Shown one piece after another: positions 26,197-34,203 of a DNA stretch of 64,000 nucleotides. The notes under the pieces were generated by a model, which was not told where the DNA came from, ran no database searches, and saw only the letters and a list, made by a program, of their open reading frames with translations. How positions within the stretch are numbered: position 1 is the first letter of the stretch; every line of letters begins with the position of its first letter. Position numbers and translations under genes: made by a program. Origin of the DNA: Glandiceps talaboti (lineage: Eukaryota; Hemichordata; Enteropneusta; Spengelidae); contig NC_135552.1 in NCBI RefSeq assembly GCF_964340395.1, forward strand, positions 6,138,494 through 6,202,493, written 5' to 3'.

Positions 26197-26759
26197 ACTT
26201 TCCAATGCTAATAAATAAGAAACTAGACAATTCATTCGATTTCCATGCAGTTACTGTAAACCTCGAAGTCTGAAGTTTTTTCCTTCTTCTAGTATCAAAC
26301 CACTGTTGGTTTTATATATATTACACAAGTCACAATATGCTAACCAAATATTTGGACCAGCACAAATTAACATAATATGCAATGCCTCAGATTAGGACGA
26401 CATAAAGTAAGTGTTACATGTATTTAGAGGACAATATTACAAGCTCCTGAAACGGCCTTCAACTATTGTAGACACGGCTCTATCAATATACCAATGCAAA
26501 CTGACAAGGGTTTACTTACAGTAGTGATATTCGTATAGTTTTGAACCATCCGTAGCTCGTAGTTGGGTAGGATTTCGTGTCTTCGGTTGACGAAATCCAA
26601 GGCTTTCTTAGTTCCGTATTGGATGTCTGGGCTTATACTGGAGAGACCAAATGAAGCCACGAAACCGCCAATATGCAATACTGTCCGTTCAGTCACAGAA
26701 TTGATGATCACGCAGTTGCAAATGGCAACGCAAATACAAACATTCGTTGCAGAAAACAT
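264..26759 (-). CDS. GABA-B receptor-like class C GPCR (GABBR2-type), multi-exon, 3' end outside window
   Basis: Seen: 13 exons on the minus strand (26520-26759, 16246-16383, 15058-15228, 14092-14202, 12421-12486, 5481-5681, 4161-4394, 3274-3337, 2836-2895, 2162-2312, 1856-1988, 1158-1271, 646-768) have AG/GT borders and compatible phases, giving about 602 residues. Pieces at 516-566 and 264-318 probably give TM5. Order: signal peptide (about 1-22), Venus-flytrap ligand-binding domain (about 27-460), then TM1-TM4. Known of the family: GABA-B receptors are obligate heterodimers coupled to Gi/o; GABBR1 binds GABA and GABBR2 couples to G protein. Motifs such as DFNYDD, FVGVTG, GYAYDAI and ISSPFLNN resemble GABBR2 most; there is no N-terminal sushi domain. 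Inference: a GABBR2-like or lineage-specific paralogous subunit in the plasma membrane. The start ATG (26757-26759) has an in-frame TGA 18 bases upstream. TM6, TM7 and the tail lie beyond position 1. Identity as a GABA-B-like receptor is firm; the ligand and exact subunit class are not. Confidence 0.9.
516..566 (-). CDS. Possible GABA-B-like receptor exon 14 (first part of TM5)
   Basis: Reads TELLVIMLFKVYLGFLT in phase 0 after exon 13, using TGTGAG as acceptor and GTGTTA as donor. With the piece at 264-318 it aligns without gaps to the TM5 core around the YKG...ETR block of GABA-B receptors (lysine and arginine 15 apart). The loop before TM5 would be about 20 residues shorter than usual, and the donor phase does not match the next piece, so borders are tentative. 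Confidence 0.45.
646..768 (-). CDS. GABA-B-like receptor exon 13 (TM4)
   Basis: Encodes 41 residues: DHRLVIGVVAMVAIDGLISI, CWIVTDTM, then SALRQL. This matches [28 protein letters not shown] and RRTVEK of GABBR2. ATTTCAG acceptor, GTATGA donor, phase 0. Confidence 0.92.
1158..1271 (-). CDS. GABA-B-like receptor exon 12 (TM3 and second intracellular loop)
   Basis: Encodes 38 residues, ARPILLSVGISFAFGALFVK then TYRIYAIFK. The K-T-.-R-.-.-.-I-F pattern is the class C TM3/loop signature (FAKTWRVHAIFK in GABBR2). Phase 0 at both ends with GTAAGT donor. Confidence 0.95.
1629..1760. repeat. TATG/TAGG microsatellite in receptor intron 11
   Basis: Tandem TATG units with an internal TAGG/CAGG stretch near 1680-1702. 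The long open frames here (YIHT repeats) are artefacts of the four-base repeat. The rest of the 1272-1855 intron shows nothing else. Confidence 0.95.
1856..1988 (-). CDS. GABA-B-like receptor exon 11 (TM2)
   Basis: 133 bp exon with a TATGCAG acceptor and GTAAGT donor. With two bases from exon 10 it reads KIIKISSPFLNNFIVIGC..., matching KLIKMSSPYMNNLIILGG of GABBR2, then LYGIDTS, matching LFGLDGS. It lies only about 100 bases from a TATG microsatellite. Confidence 0.92.
2162..2312 (-). CDS. GABA-B-like receptor exon 10 (juxtamembrane segment and TM1)
   Basis: Encodes NVSPADGVKLIYMY..., then TM1 (IVVLTLASIGILFALICLSL) and the intracellular NIACRNT. This matches PPKDKT / PPADQT and the FNIKNRNQK end of TM1 in GABA-B receptors. 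TTACAG acceptor and GTAAGT donor; split codons fit both neighbours. Confidence 0.93.
2836..2895 (-). CDS. GABA-B-like receptor exon 9 (end of VFT domain, 60 bp)
   Basis: Encodes DNLVETGRYDMSNDAFTWDG, between a TTTTCAG acceptor and GTGAGA donor. It corresponds to the VGEYN / IGYYD...D.L.W segment at the membrane-proximal end of the Venus-flytrap domain. Two spare bases at the start and one at the end fit exons 8 and 10. Confidence 0.88.
3274..3337 (-). CDS. GABA-B-like receptor exon 8 (VFT domain, 64 bp)
   Basis: Small exon found from phase and homology: 21 codons plus one base between TTCTTCAG and GTATTT. It reads GMIKLTETGDRMSEVIIEQM, matching the G.V.F...GDR...IEQ block after FFGVTG in GABA-B receptors. 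The spare base joins exon 9 to make an aspartate codon. Confidence 0.88.
3832..3957. mobile_element. Palindromic MITE-like element in receptor intron 7
   Basis: TTTGTTCTACTG at 3832 is mirrored by CAGTAGAACAAAG ending at 3957, and the inversion continues inward (CCCTCAACC / GGTTGAGGG, CTCACCATG / CATGGTGAG) to a loop near 3888-3901. Short, with no coding capacity, it fits a miniature inverted-repeat transposable element. The rest of the 3338-4160 intron shows nothing else. Confidence 0.7.
4161..4394 (-). CDS. GABA-B-like receptor exon 7 (VFT domain)
   Basis: Encodes 78 residues, phase 0. FGDYAGYAYDAIVTIALALN aligns with the GYAYDGIW / LAYDAIWALALALN block, and DFNYDD with DFNYTD of GABBR2. 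It ends at KFVGVT, joining exon 8 to give the FVGVTG motif. The 3' half of this open frame past the GTATGT donor is intron. Confidence 0.93.
4395..5480 (-). other. Receptor intron 6, nothing recognised
   Basis: AT-rich intron. No repeat structure, exon or RNA gene was seen on either strand. Confidence 0.6.
5481..5681 (-). CDS. GABA-B-like receptor exon 6 (VFT domain)
   Basis: Encodes 67 residues from AYQNDQVAPKHVWLLLGWL to FNDVDFYGV. HVWLLLGWLNKDW matches YVWFLIGWYADNW of GABBR1, including the tryptophan region of the binding cleft. ITCTNEEMKEALVGHI matches INCTVDEMTEAVEGHI. It is phase 0 with ACCTACAG acceptor and GTGAGT donor. Confidence 0.93.
7441..7505. repeat. Inverted repeat with TGACGTCA cores
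   Basis: TGTGACGTCAAAGTATAG (7441-7458) is repeated in inverse orientation as CTATACTTTGACGTCACA (7488-7505), with a 29-base spacer. Each arm contains TGACGTCA, the consensus cAMP-response element. It may be a small mobile-element remnant or a regulatory site; the sequence alone does not decide. Confidence 0.6.
8221..8382. mobile_element. MITE with TCTCCCGGTATT terminal inverted repeats
   Basis: AATCTCCCGGTATT at 8221 is mirrored by AATACCGGGAGATT ending at 8382. Inside is a second hairpin (TGTCGGTATCCC near 8276 against GGGATACTGCCGACA). About 162 bp, non-coding. Confidence 0.75.
9865..9923. repeat. CAGA tract followed by ACCTCCCGTA/TACGGGAGGT hairpin
   Basis: A GACA repeat is followed by ACCTCCCGTATCCTTACGGG AGGT, a near-perfect hairpin at about 9900-9923. 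A related CTCCCGTAAGGG stretch occurs near 8616. It looks like the terminus of a dispersed repeat. Confidence 0.55.
9930..10420 (+). repeat. Dispersed repeat containing AAATGGCCGCCATT modules
   Basis: Alternates AT-rich sequence with an AAAATGGCCGCCATT module. The block from about 9955 (AATGCTTACTTCAG, CCAAATTTAGTATAAAG, GTTTGACCTACTGATTAAAT) is matched in reverse orientation at 12080-12330. Confidence 0.7.
12080..12330 (-). repeat. Inverted copy of the AAATGGCCGCCATT dispersed repeat
   Basis: On the minus strand it contains AATGCTTACTACACG, CCAAATTTAGTATGAAA, GTTCGACCTACTGATTAAA in the same order as the copy near 9955, flanked by two GGCCGCCAT modules about 180 bp apart. The 90-codon open frame across it is an accident of the repeat. 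Confidence 0.7.
12421..12486 (-). CDS. GABA-B-like receptor exon 5 (VFT domain, 66 bp)
   Basis: Encodes 22 residues, NHDARIIIALAYEEM... ending in CQ, matching the DARIIVGLFYE / NDVRIILG block of GABA-B receptors. It is phase 0 on both sides, with a TTACAG acceptor and a GTACTG donor. Confidence 0.9.
13545..13800. repeat. Compound microsatellite TATG / TGCG / GGAT / CGAT / GTGT
   Basis: A run of tetranucleotide arrays, including a TCGA run at 13679-13701 that is self-complementary. The overlapping short open frames are repeat artefacts. The remainder of the 12487-14091 intron shows nothing recognisable. Confidence 0.95.
14092..14202 (-). CDS. GABA-B-like receptor exon 4 (VFT domain)
   Basis: Encodes 37 residues, phase 0, ATTCAG acceptor and GTATGC donor. 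It begins LMKDLVVLFGKRDGYELLTV, matching the segment (…DDLEERVKEAGIEI… in GABBR1) between lobe strands. Sequence conservation is weaker here than in neighbouring exons, but phase and splice sites fit exactly. Confidence 0.85.
14203..15057 (-). other. Receptor intron 3, nothing recognised
   Basis: AT-rich sequence. The 95-codon minus-strand open frame near 14738-15025 has no signs of coding homology or splice fit to the receptor. Confidence 0.5.
15058..15228 (-). CDS. GABA-B-like receptor exon 3 (VFT domain)
   Basis: Encodes 57 residues, phase 0, CTATAG acceptor and GTAAGT donor. SSPGLSDKTRYPLFLRTTP aligns with the SSPALS...RFPTFFRTHP block of GABBR1 and the KYPYFFRTVP block of GABBR2. The histidine of GABBR1 (RTHP), which contacts ligand, is a threonine here, as expected for a subunit that is not GABBR1. 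FSWKRIGIIFENVEIF follows. Confidence 0.92.
15229..16245 (-). other. Receptor intron 2, nothing recognised
   Basis: AT-rich. A short direct repeat of ATATAGAGGTAG occurs near 15560-15590. No exon or RNA gene was seen. Confidence 0.5.
16246..16383 (-). CDS. GABA-B-like receptor exon 2 (VFT domain)
   Basis: Encodes 46 residues, phase 0 at both ends (TTTTAG acceptor, GTCAGT donor). LLVLFAATNSMVTQPVCEVA matches the GABA-B stretch in which the receptor notes that ligand or its absence is set by serines near the cleft (CSSVST in GABBR1). Here the corresponding residues are T-N-S. The exon lies 10.1 kb from exon 1. Confidence 0.9.
16975..17345. repeat. Degenerate tandem repeats (TTAATGAGGTTTTC units)
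   Basis: The phrase GGTTAATGAGGTTTTC recurs as GGTAAATGAGGTTTTCGT and GATTAATGACGTTTTCGTC near 16990, 17200 and 17320, with linked TATTTGCATAT and TTTCGT.GA.ATTCGTTC phrases between. Units are divergent and about 100-200 bp long. Confidence 0.6.
18155..18370. repeat. Direct repeat, copy 1
   Basis: The block TGAATCCAGATTTACAAGAT through AGAGAATGGAAAAAGTAA recurs at 19265-19475 in the same order and orientation. The intervening 900 bp looks unrelated. The short open frame over it is not conserved in the other copy. Confidence 0.75.
19265..19475. repeat. Direct repeat, copy 2
   Basis: Matches 18155-18370, including GATTCTGTCATAAAG, GTAAACCACTATGC and ACTATCTGGCGTTATGC, with scattered substitutions. 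Confidence 0.75.
19640..20270 (+). repeat. Left arm of long inverted repeat flanking receptor exon 1
   Basis: Shared phrases with the reverse complement of 26935-27545 include CCGACTCAACTTCTGT, GAGACGACAGTCTGCATTTC in inverse, AGTCTGTTGACCTTTC, AAAATATTAA and ATATGTCATCTGTG. The arms are about 0.6 kb each and diverged; the spacer of 6.7 kb includes exon 1. Confidence 0.8.
22315..22402 (+). repeat. 5' part of a dispersed repeat interrupted by a transposon
   Basis: TTTACCCATGCATACAGAAC and TATGGATTGCTTATTGGTAT match 60374-60435. The match continues on the far side of the insertion at 24576-24830. Confidence 0.85.
22403..24575. mobile_element. 2.2 kb DNA transposon-like element, terminal inverted repeats, TTA target duplication
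   Basis: The ends are GGGAGCGATCAGTTTTTACG (22403) and the inverse of GGGAGCGATCGGTTTTTACG (ending 24575), each followed by G-rich sequence. TTA flanks both sides (22400-22402, 24576-24578). The related sequence at 60374-60600 runs through the site with a single TTA, so borders are certain. No transposase frame was found, so it is non-autonomous. The 3 bp TTA duplication with GGG ends suits PIF/Harbinger-like elements, but the superfamily is an inference. Confidence 0.88.
24576..24830 (+). repeat. 3' part of the interrupted dispersed repeat
   Basis: Continues from 22402: TAGCTCTATATCTGTGATTT, GTTCAAATGTCCGC, CCTATTCTCAGTA, GGAAAGCTTGACT and CATCGCTAGTA also occur in order at 60437-60660. Function of the repeat is unknown. 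Confidence 0.85.
25383..25865 (-). other. Open reading frame in receptor intron 1, unrecognised
   Basis: A 160-codon minus-strand frame. From the internal methionine at about residue 21 it begins MTRIFLLIVYVMISSAAVFP, which resembles a signal peptide; the remainder is basic and unlike a family I know. It is the longest non-repetitive frame in the window. The base composition and GGTGATTTC-type words resemble a repeat, and no spliced link to the receptor was found. It could be a nested gene, an alternative first exon or chance. Confidence 0.25.
26155..26193. repeat. CA microsatellite
   Basis: Nearly pure CA dinucleotide run in receptor intron 1. Confidence 0.97.
26520..26759 (-). CDS. GABA-B-like receptor exon 1 (start, signal peptide, first VFT strand)
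   Basis: Encodes 80 residues. A hydrophobic leader (residues 1-22) is followed by TVLHIGGFVASFGL and then EILPNYELRMV, the classic opening of the GABA-B Venus-flytrap domain (LHIGG... and ILPGY.L... in vertebrate subunits). NYT and NIT are possible N-glycosylation sites. It ends in phase 0 at a GTAAGT donor. Confidence 0.92.
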
Positions 26760-26934
26760 TATATTGATCGATTGTCAATGTCAATGTTGGAAAAAGTATA
26801 AAATTCTAAACTATCAAACTGTATCAGGGTGGAATTCTTAATGTAAACTCCTCGAGGTTGCTCCGATACAACCTTTAATGGCTATGAATATTAATACACT
26901 CTAAGTGTTTTGACGATTACTCAGTCCAATGACA

Positions 26935-27545
26935 GTCATGAAATTATCTATGTTAACTTAATGTATGTGACACAGATGACATATTCATGATCATAATGTT
27001 AGTAAATTCAATATTTTAACTACATCACATGTCCCACTTAGAAAGGTCAACAGACTCTCTCACGGATAACGGATTCAGACCACAAGATTCCAAGCGTACT
27101 CGAGTACATGAGACGACAGTCTGCATTTCATATATAACTAGAATTCATAGTGATCATTTATCAATGTTCTGAGAATAATCATTAGGGCATAGCAACTCCT
27201 CCTGAAGACTTTAGTATGGTTTGCATTAATTATTTGGCCATACACTTGCGTTAGTAAATTTAGACTTTAAGGAAAAGATTACACTTGGAACTGGCAGCCG
27301 GCAGGCCACCTTCGGGGGAAGTCAATGAACGAGGCATAATGCTAAGTATTTGTCATGGTTCTATAGTGTAGACTTTCGGCTTGAACATAAACTGTGTGCA
27401 GTTTGAGCTAATTCCCTAAAGTTCAAGTAGTGATCCTGGTACAGAAGTTGAGTCGGTACATAAGATGTATGATGTGACAGTGATTCGAGTGTAGTTACTT
27501 GATCTGTCAGGTGAGTGCGAAGATCAACAAGTAACATATGCTTTC
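26935..27545 (-). repeat. Right arm of long inverted repeat, upstream of receptor exon 1
   Basis: Inverse partner of 19640-20270. It occupies the region about 180-790 bases upstream of the receptor start codon and so overlaps the likely promoter region. Confidence 0.8.
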
Positions 27546-28100
27546 CGTGAAGAGTTGGGTACACAACGTGATTTTGTTGAATGGAAACTGGCCGCTACTC
27601 CTTAAGTGACACAATCAAATACGCCCATCTAGCATCATAGTTTCTTTTTGTTCCGCCGAGACGACTTGCTTTACCAAAGGCTTGTTATTTTATTTTAATG
27701 TCATTCTAATTATCAATTAATATCGGTTAAGAATCGATCACAACATAGCTTTGATAATTACATTAATTTTTGTTCCGCTAAGCAGGTCGAGCGTCAATTT
27801 TCATTAGTCGGGAAAACTGTTTGCTGTAACTTGGGGTGTCTGAAATCGCTTTCGCATGTACCATACTTTGTAGTGGAGAGTGTTTCTAAATTGGGGAATA
27901 TAAGTCCTCTAATAACTCGTTAGATACTTAAATGATGATTTGATCACCTCTGCATGTGTTACACTGTGTATGGGTTGCTATTGATCAAATTTGTATATTG
28001 GAAATTCACATAGCACAGAGAATGTGACAGGTAATCCCGAACATGTCATTATTATTTATGGGTAAACTTAGCAGACCTTTTTAGGCCATACAGCGACCAC

Positions 28101-28345
<245 letters not shown>

Positions 28346-28759
28346 TTTTATTTTATTTTATTTTTTGGTAGTTCTGGAACCCTTTCTTGGTTGTAACTCG
28401 GAGTTTCACGCATAGTGCGATCTTTAGATTGTCTGATGAGTCTTTAGATTGTCTGATTGTCTGCATATGGAGATATACTATACACAAGAATGCAGAATAA
28501 CTTATCAGAAATTAGAAAAAAATATATAAGTATGAACCAGTATAAAAACCTACCGTCAACTACGAGAATCAATGATGATCAAAAAACAGGGCACACTCAA
28601 CAATGATATCAATAGAAATATTTATATATAATCCCACGAAATCAGCGTTAGTTTGACGTCATGCCAAGTATTTTTCGCGGACTAATACAAATTCGAATAT
28701 CTTTCACAACAGTATGTTAATTTAGAAACAGTGGCTTGGTTTCTTAGCATAATTGAAAA

Positions 28760-28793
28760 GAGGTTCAGTAGTGATATAGACATTGTGTGTATA

Positions 28794-28836
<43 letters not shown>

Positions 28837-29025
28837 CAACTTGTATTGGTACAGATATTACGTTGGGTGTCTAGCTGGGAAATTCTTCAAAACCAAAATG
28901 ATTTTTACCAAAGGTGTGATTTAGGTGTACCACATGTGTGATGTTCTGCCAAACAAACCCTCTGAAAATTATCACCAAATCTACAGTTGTCCTACTTCGA
29001 CATTGGCGTTATTATATTGAACTAG
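28760..29025 (+). repeat. Dispersed repeat fragment with TG tract
   Basis: AGGTTCAGTAGTG, a long TG tract, TGTAAACAAC, TTGGGTGTCTA.CTGGGAAATT and CATTGGCGTTA match, in order, the longer copy at 42611-44360. The internal tandem array of that copy is absent here. Confidence 0.75.
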
Positions 29026-29400
29026 GAGGCTTTTCAAGAGAAACGTCTCATGGGTCATGTACACCGCTGTGACATTTTAAATGTTTAGCGTTATTAGCGC
29101 ATTCTACTTTGCATGCATAATACATGCATAATCATTAATAATGCAGAGTACTAATTGATTATCTTATTGGCCAAATACTATCGTTGGAACACAAGCTAAT
29201 CTTGATGTTGATCAAACAATCACATACATTTCAAATAATTGGATATTGTTGATTTCATTTAGGGACTATCCTGACTATCATGACTGGGGCTACAACTCCC
29301 AAGGTGAACAGTAAACTGTCACTCAAGTCAGAAAATGATAACATAGTTTCATTTTACGCGGACACTATAGATGGTGAGAGATATCTACTCCTACATACAA

Positions 29401-29446
29401 TCAGAGAGACAGCCAGAGAGACAGCCAGAGAGACAGCCAGACAGCC

Positions 29447-29492
<46 letters not shown>
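29401..29492. repeat. GAGACAGCCA and CAGA tandem repeats
   Basis: About four GAGACAGCCA-like decamers followed by a CAGA array. The 97-codon frame across it owes its RETA and RQTD runs to the repeat. Confidence 0.95.
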
Positions 29493-29493
<1 letters not shown>

Positions 29494-32400
29494 GAAAAGA
29501 TTATTCTCAATCTGTACTTCCATTGGGATTATGGCGTATGCTTGTAAGAAAAGATGCCCTTTTCACGAATTGACATAGCATGTTGCTTTTAATAAATCTG
29601 ATCAGTTTAGAAATAATGTAACATTACCTGATGACTTTGAAACTTATTCAACATGTCAATATATGGTAACGATAATGCCTTTATCTATTCATAACCCATT
29701 CCTTTCAGGTAAATACCAGCCATCAATCCCCACACTGTCCCTATTCATATATGTCATCAAATTAAACTTCCTGCGTTCATGATGCACTGAACAACATGCA
29801 TTCAGCTTTCTCTTTCTGTGTAAAACTTTACAAACGATCGACCACACAGTCACTATTCTTCCTGGGCAGTATATAGCAAAATGACATACATATTGAAATT
29901 GGATATCGGTGCTATTTCCTTGACGCCATAAACTCTGCCAATGATACAGTATGCTGCCAGAGGCATTTCATCAAAAGAGAGACTATATCAAAGGTTCAAA
30001 GCACACACTTACTATGATTCTGTGAACGAAATAACTAAATACTTATTCAGTCCATCTTGCCCTTATCCTTGACATAGTTCTTACTAAGTATATTTGTACG
30101 GCATAACTACTTTATCTGTTACATACTACCAATAATAATGCTTTTAATCTTTTGGCGAATAAATGTTTATTTTTTGTAGTGGCAAATTATTTTATGCATT
30201 TGGTACCATGTATACTGCCTGGCAATGAGGACACTTGGTCTAATAAACGTCTGTTACCAACAGGGATGCTATTTCCCGGGTCTGAAAGCCAAGGGATTAA
30301 TGGCAGGGTTGTTGGTTGCTACATAACTGCACGAGTGGTAATATGACGTCTGCTAGTGACCAAATAATGCCAGGCAATACGAATTTTATAATACATTATA
30401 TTCTCATTCACATATATTTTCAATGGACTGTCTTATAACCTCAAATTAGATTCCAGGCTACGTGAATATTGCCCTCGGTAAAAATAGAACGCAAATAGTA
30501 TCCATTTATGCAAATTGAGGTCACTAATGGTCAGTAGTCCTTACCACGTGGTAATGTCTGCCAATCACTGAAGGCTATGTGAACACGATATGCTATAACA
30601 TTAAACAATACATTTTATGAAGAAAAGTCACTGCCAGCTATTATCCTTTCTACACAAATGCTAAATGCATTTAATATATAAGCTGCAAGTGTCAATTTGA
30701 ACAAGACAACACACTGAGCTGTCTGAATGTACCATTGCGTTCTTTCATGTGTAAACTAGTAATCTCATCTAATACTCTGACCTCTTAAATTAGACTGTGG
30801 TGAGTATGGTACTCAATTCACCTAATGAATTAAACCCTGGACAAAGACAAAGATCGAATCTGTTCGAATCTGGTACTATGAACATTTCTGACCAGTTCAG
30901 TGCTCTTGTCTGACAAATTTGCTTATCCAAAACATTAGTGGATATTGTCTAATACTGCAACGTGGGTTTGTAATTGATATTTTGATAAGATATATTTCGA
31001 AATGTACAAATTTACTTCAAATGGTCTTTGCTTTCAAAACAACGAAAGAGAGGGTCATTTTATCTCCATTTTCGATACCTTGCACAGGCTTAACAAGCTC
31101 GCTTTGGTAGTTTTGCACGGGTACGTTCGATTCATCCTGCGTTGGTGTGTTTATAGATTTCTACATGTACGAATGTCTTCAGACACTTTGCCATCGCAGT
31201 ACAATTTCTTGATTTGAATACAACGTATAAATTTACAATGTCACGAACACTGGCATTGGGGAGAAATGTTATCACTATTGCAGATGAATGCAGCGATACA
31301 GAATTTGATACTGTTTGATTGCTTCCAACCCTATCACCGATTAGTGGTAAATGAGGAACGATCTTAACAGTTCCGTCACATCATAATCAAATTAGAAACT
31401 GTGATATGACGAATTGTGCGCAATTCAAGAAGCGTATATAATAAATTATTCATGTTTGTATACAAGTCTTGGGGCCTATTCTTCTTGATTATCTCAGAAT
31501 GAATTCCACACTAATTGTACGACAACAAACTCAACAATGTTTGAAGGGGATATGTTATGACAGTAAACGTTAATGAGACAAGCTACTTCAAATTGATTGT
31601 TCACAGGCCTTCAGGTTGCTGAGTCCAATAACAGTACGCGTACGCTTTCTACGGAACTGGGGATGCCCAGATACGAGTGACTGGCATTATACACCCCCTT
31701 CCCCTTTCCTCCCGACATTGTAGTTGCAGTGTTGCTACATTTTAGTTACACTAAAGTTGTAGGCCTGGGGGATAGCCCTCTTTCAAGGATCTGGCAATTA
31801 GGACTGTGTTCTTTGGGATTATATTCGATGTGACCGGACTATGTTTTAACAGAATGAATCATGCCGATGACTTAAATTTGAAGTTTCACTGATAGCAAGA
31901 CCAGTCGCCTTTGACAAGCTAGGTAATTCTGTGAAGTTTGAACGATTTCAGACACTCTATTGTATTATTGCAGTTTATATTGAGCCATGGCGTATGATGC
32001 GACGATGCGCTGTGCATGAAGACCTTATTACCATGCTATGCCGAGTGGGCAGAGGACTGTGATTTCATTGAACAAACTATAATAATACGTATTTTAAATC
32101 AATGCTATATTTTATTCACAAACCAAGTTACATAGAATGTATCATGCGAACTCCAAAGCTGCACAATACTGACCATGTACTCAAGTTGATCATACAGACA
32201 TACTACATCAAATCGGAAGAACTCATTTTGCAAATGTACGTGATACACTTGCGGTTAAATTTGGTTTAGACCATCAGAATTTTTACGCTCCCCCCGCCTT
32301 CGCACTCCAATTTATTTCACGATACCCAACATTTCCCCTTTTCCCTTATACATCGATGTCATCAATTTTGAATAATAAACGTGGGAATTCGGACATTCGT

Positions 32401-33059
32401 TTTTGATTATATCTACTTAACCTTCGTTCGGAGATGTGAGATTTTTGCCAGGATAATCTAAAACTTGCATTAAAATACTCTTAAACACAGAACTGCCCTA
32501 TATAAAGAGTATTATGGCTAATCTATGCAAATGCAGGAAATTCAAACTGCTGTACAGAGCACCTAGCTTCTGGATCTTGTTTTCAGTATTTTTTCTGTGC
32601 TCCGAGAAACACATAAGTCATGTATCATGTACAAATTGTTTGTGAATGTCGTAGGATGGTAACTTGATACAAAAATTAGTTTAAAATCAATCTGTTGTTT
32701 CATAGAATGAAAAAAAACTTTCAAAATGAGAGAAATTCCCCTGCAAACAGTTGTGTCACTAAGGATTATTCAAATATGCGGCATTTGCATGTGAAAAATC
32801 CAGATAGGGAATGTTTATATTTTGGTGATTACTTGCCAGTGAGCCATCACAAGTTCTCCACCTCCAAACATACAGTCAGTCATATGCAAAATTAGGTCCC
32901 AGGCACAGGCAGTCGTGCCTTTAAAAAAGAAGCTCTCCAACTCTCCCCTGCCAATGATACAACCACCAGATGTTCTGACCTTTACTATAATGATGCGATT
33001 TAACTTTTTAAAGAACATATTTCAATCCTATGCATAAAGAATAGTTTAATTTCTGATAC

Positions 33060-33941
33060 TTGATGGTGCTGTCTTGAAGTTATTGCCCCAAAGTCTTAAA
33101 GTTGGCTTTGAGAGTAAAAACCTTCAGATCTAGAGATTCTGAGTGGGAGACCCCTAAGACCCCCCCCCCGCCATAAGAGGTGAACATATCCTAAAGCTCT
33201 TCCCCTACCTCTTTCTGTGAAGATGCTATTAAACATTTCTTGTAATATTTCATCCCTATGTAGTTGCCTTTTACATGTTGGTGCTATCTTGTACAGCTTG
33301 GAAATTATTGTCTGAAAGGGTCTGAATAGCCTACAAATTGACTTTAAGAGTAAAAAATCTCCAGGGCTTCTAGAGGAGACCCTAGACCCCCCCTCCTATA
33401 TTGGGTGTAAATATTCCCATGTCAAGGTCCCCCTACCTTTAAGTGTCAAGATGAGGTTTAAACTATCAAAAAAAATTCAACCCTATGTATTTGCTAATTA
33501 TATTTTGGTGCTGACTTGACGGAAAATATTAACCAAATAAAAGGGTCTGAATACCCTAAACAGTGGCTTAAAGTGTGAGAAAAACTCCAGAGCTTCTACG
33601 GGAGACCCCAAGAGACGTCTACATAGTCTCATCTCAAACTTGGCCCTACATTTTTACAGTCAGAATGCTATTAAATTCCTTTTAATATATTTACCCTGCG
33701 TAGTCGCTAATGTAGTATGATATGCTACCTTACAAATTATTTAGTCAAGCAGTTCACGCTGAGTCAAAATCAAATACTTATGAAAATATGATATATCGGG
33801 CGAGACACTATTTTATAGAATAAGGTGATGGGGGGGGGGCTGGTTTTAGGTTTTATAGTTAGGGAGGTCAGTGACCTTTCGTCGGCCCGATGGAAAAATC
33901 TACCGAGCCCCTCCCCCCGGCCGCAGAAACTGGCCAGTCCC
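33060..33941 (-). mobile_element. Truncated, inverted copy of the 35283-36414 transposon family
   Basis: Its right end, GGCCAGTCCC at 33941, with GCAGAAACT and CCGGGGGG-type sequence inward, matches in inverse orientation the left end of the element at 35283. The body consists of about 225-235 bp tandem units (GGGTCTGAATA near 33318 and 33542, AAGATG with CTATTAAA, CCTATGTA), also found inverted in the other element. I could not find a left terminal repeat, so it seems truncated or deeply diverged. Confidence 0.75.
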
Positions 33942-34094
33942 TAATTGCCGTTCTAGCCTTGAGTGAAAATACGTATAACTGGCAAGGCTGATCAAACATG
34001 TTGCAATATGAAAGATTAAAACATTCGGTGAATTTCGAGCCCTATGTAGGATTTCAACAGAGTGCCGATCGTGCATGTCTCTGCACGAATGCAT

Positions 34095-34203
34095 AAAATG
34101 ACACTTGACCGACCTTGACCTTTTACGGTAGTGACCATTCCAATAGTAACCAGAGTAGTTTGTTTAGTTGGTTTAGTGAACACAGAGCTCAGGACTACTC
34201 GCA
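34095..34203 (+). promoter_or_regulatory. Conserved 5' flank / promoter-proximal region of MBOAT copy 1
   Basis: TGACACTTGACCGACC, TGACCTTTTA, AGTAGTTTGTTT and GTGAACACA.AGCTCAGGACT are retained at 54845-54940 ahead of copy 2. No TATA box stands out. An in-frame TGA at 34177-34179 precedes the start codon. That it carries the core promoter is an inference from position. Confidence 0.4.

Larger units (their letters stand above)
16384..26519 (-). other. Receptor intron 1 (10.1 kb), dense in repeats
   Basis: Holds tandem repeats near 16975-17345, a duplicated 220 bp block (18155-18370, 19265-19475), one arm of a long inverted repeat (19640-20270), an inverted-repeat transposon (22403-24575) within another dispersed repeat, a minus-strand open frame (25383-25865) and a CA microsatellite (26155-26193). 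Confidence 0.7.
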
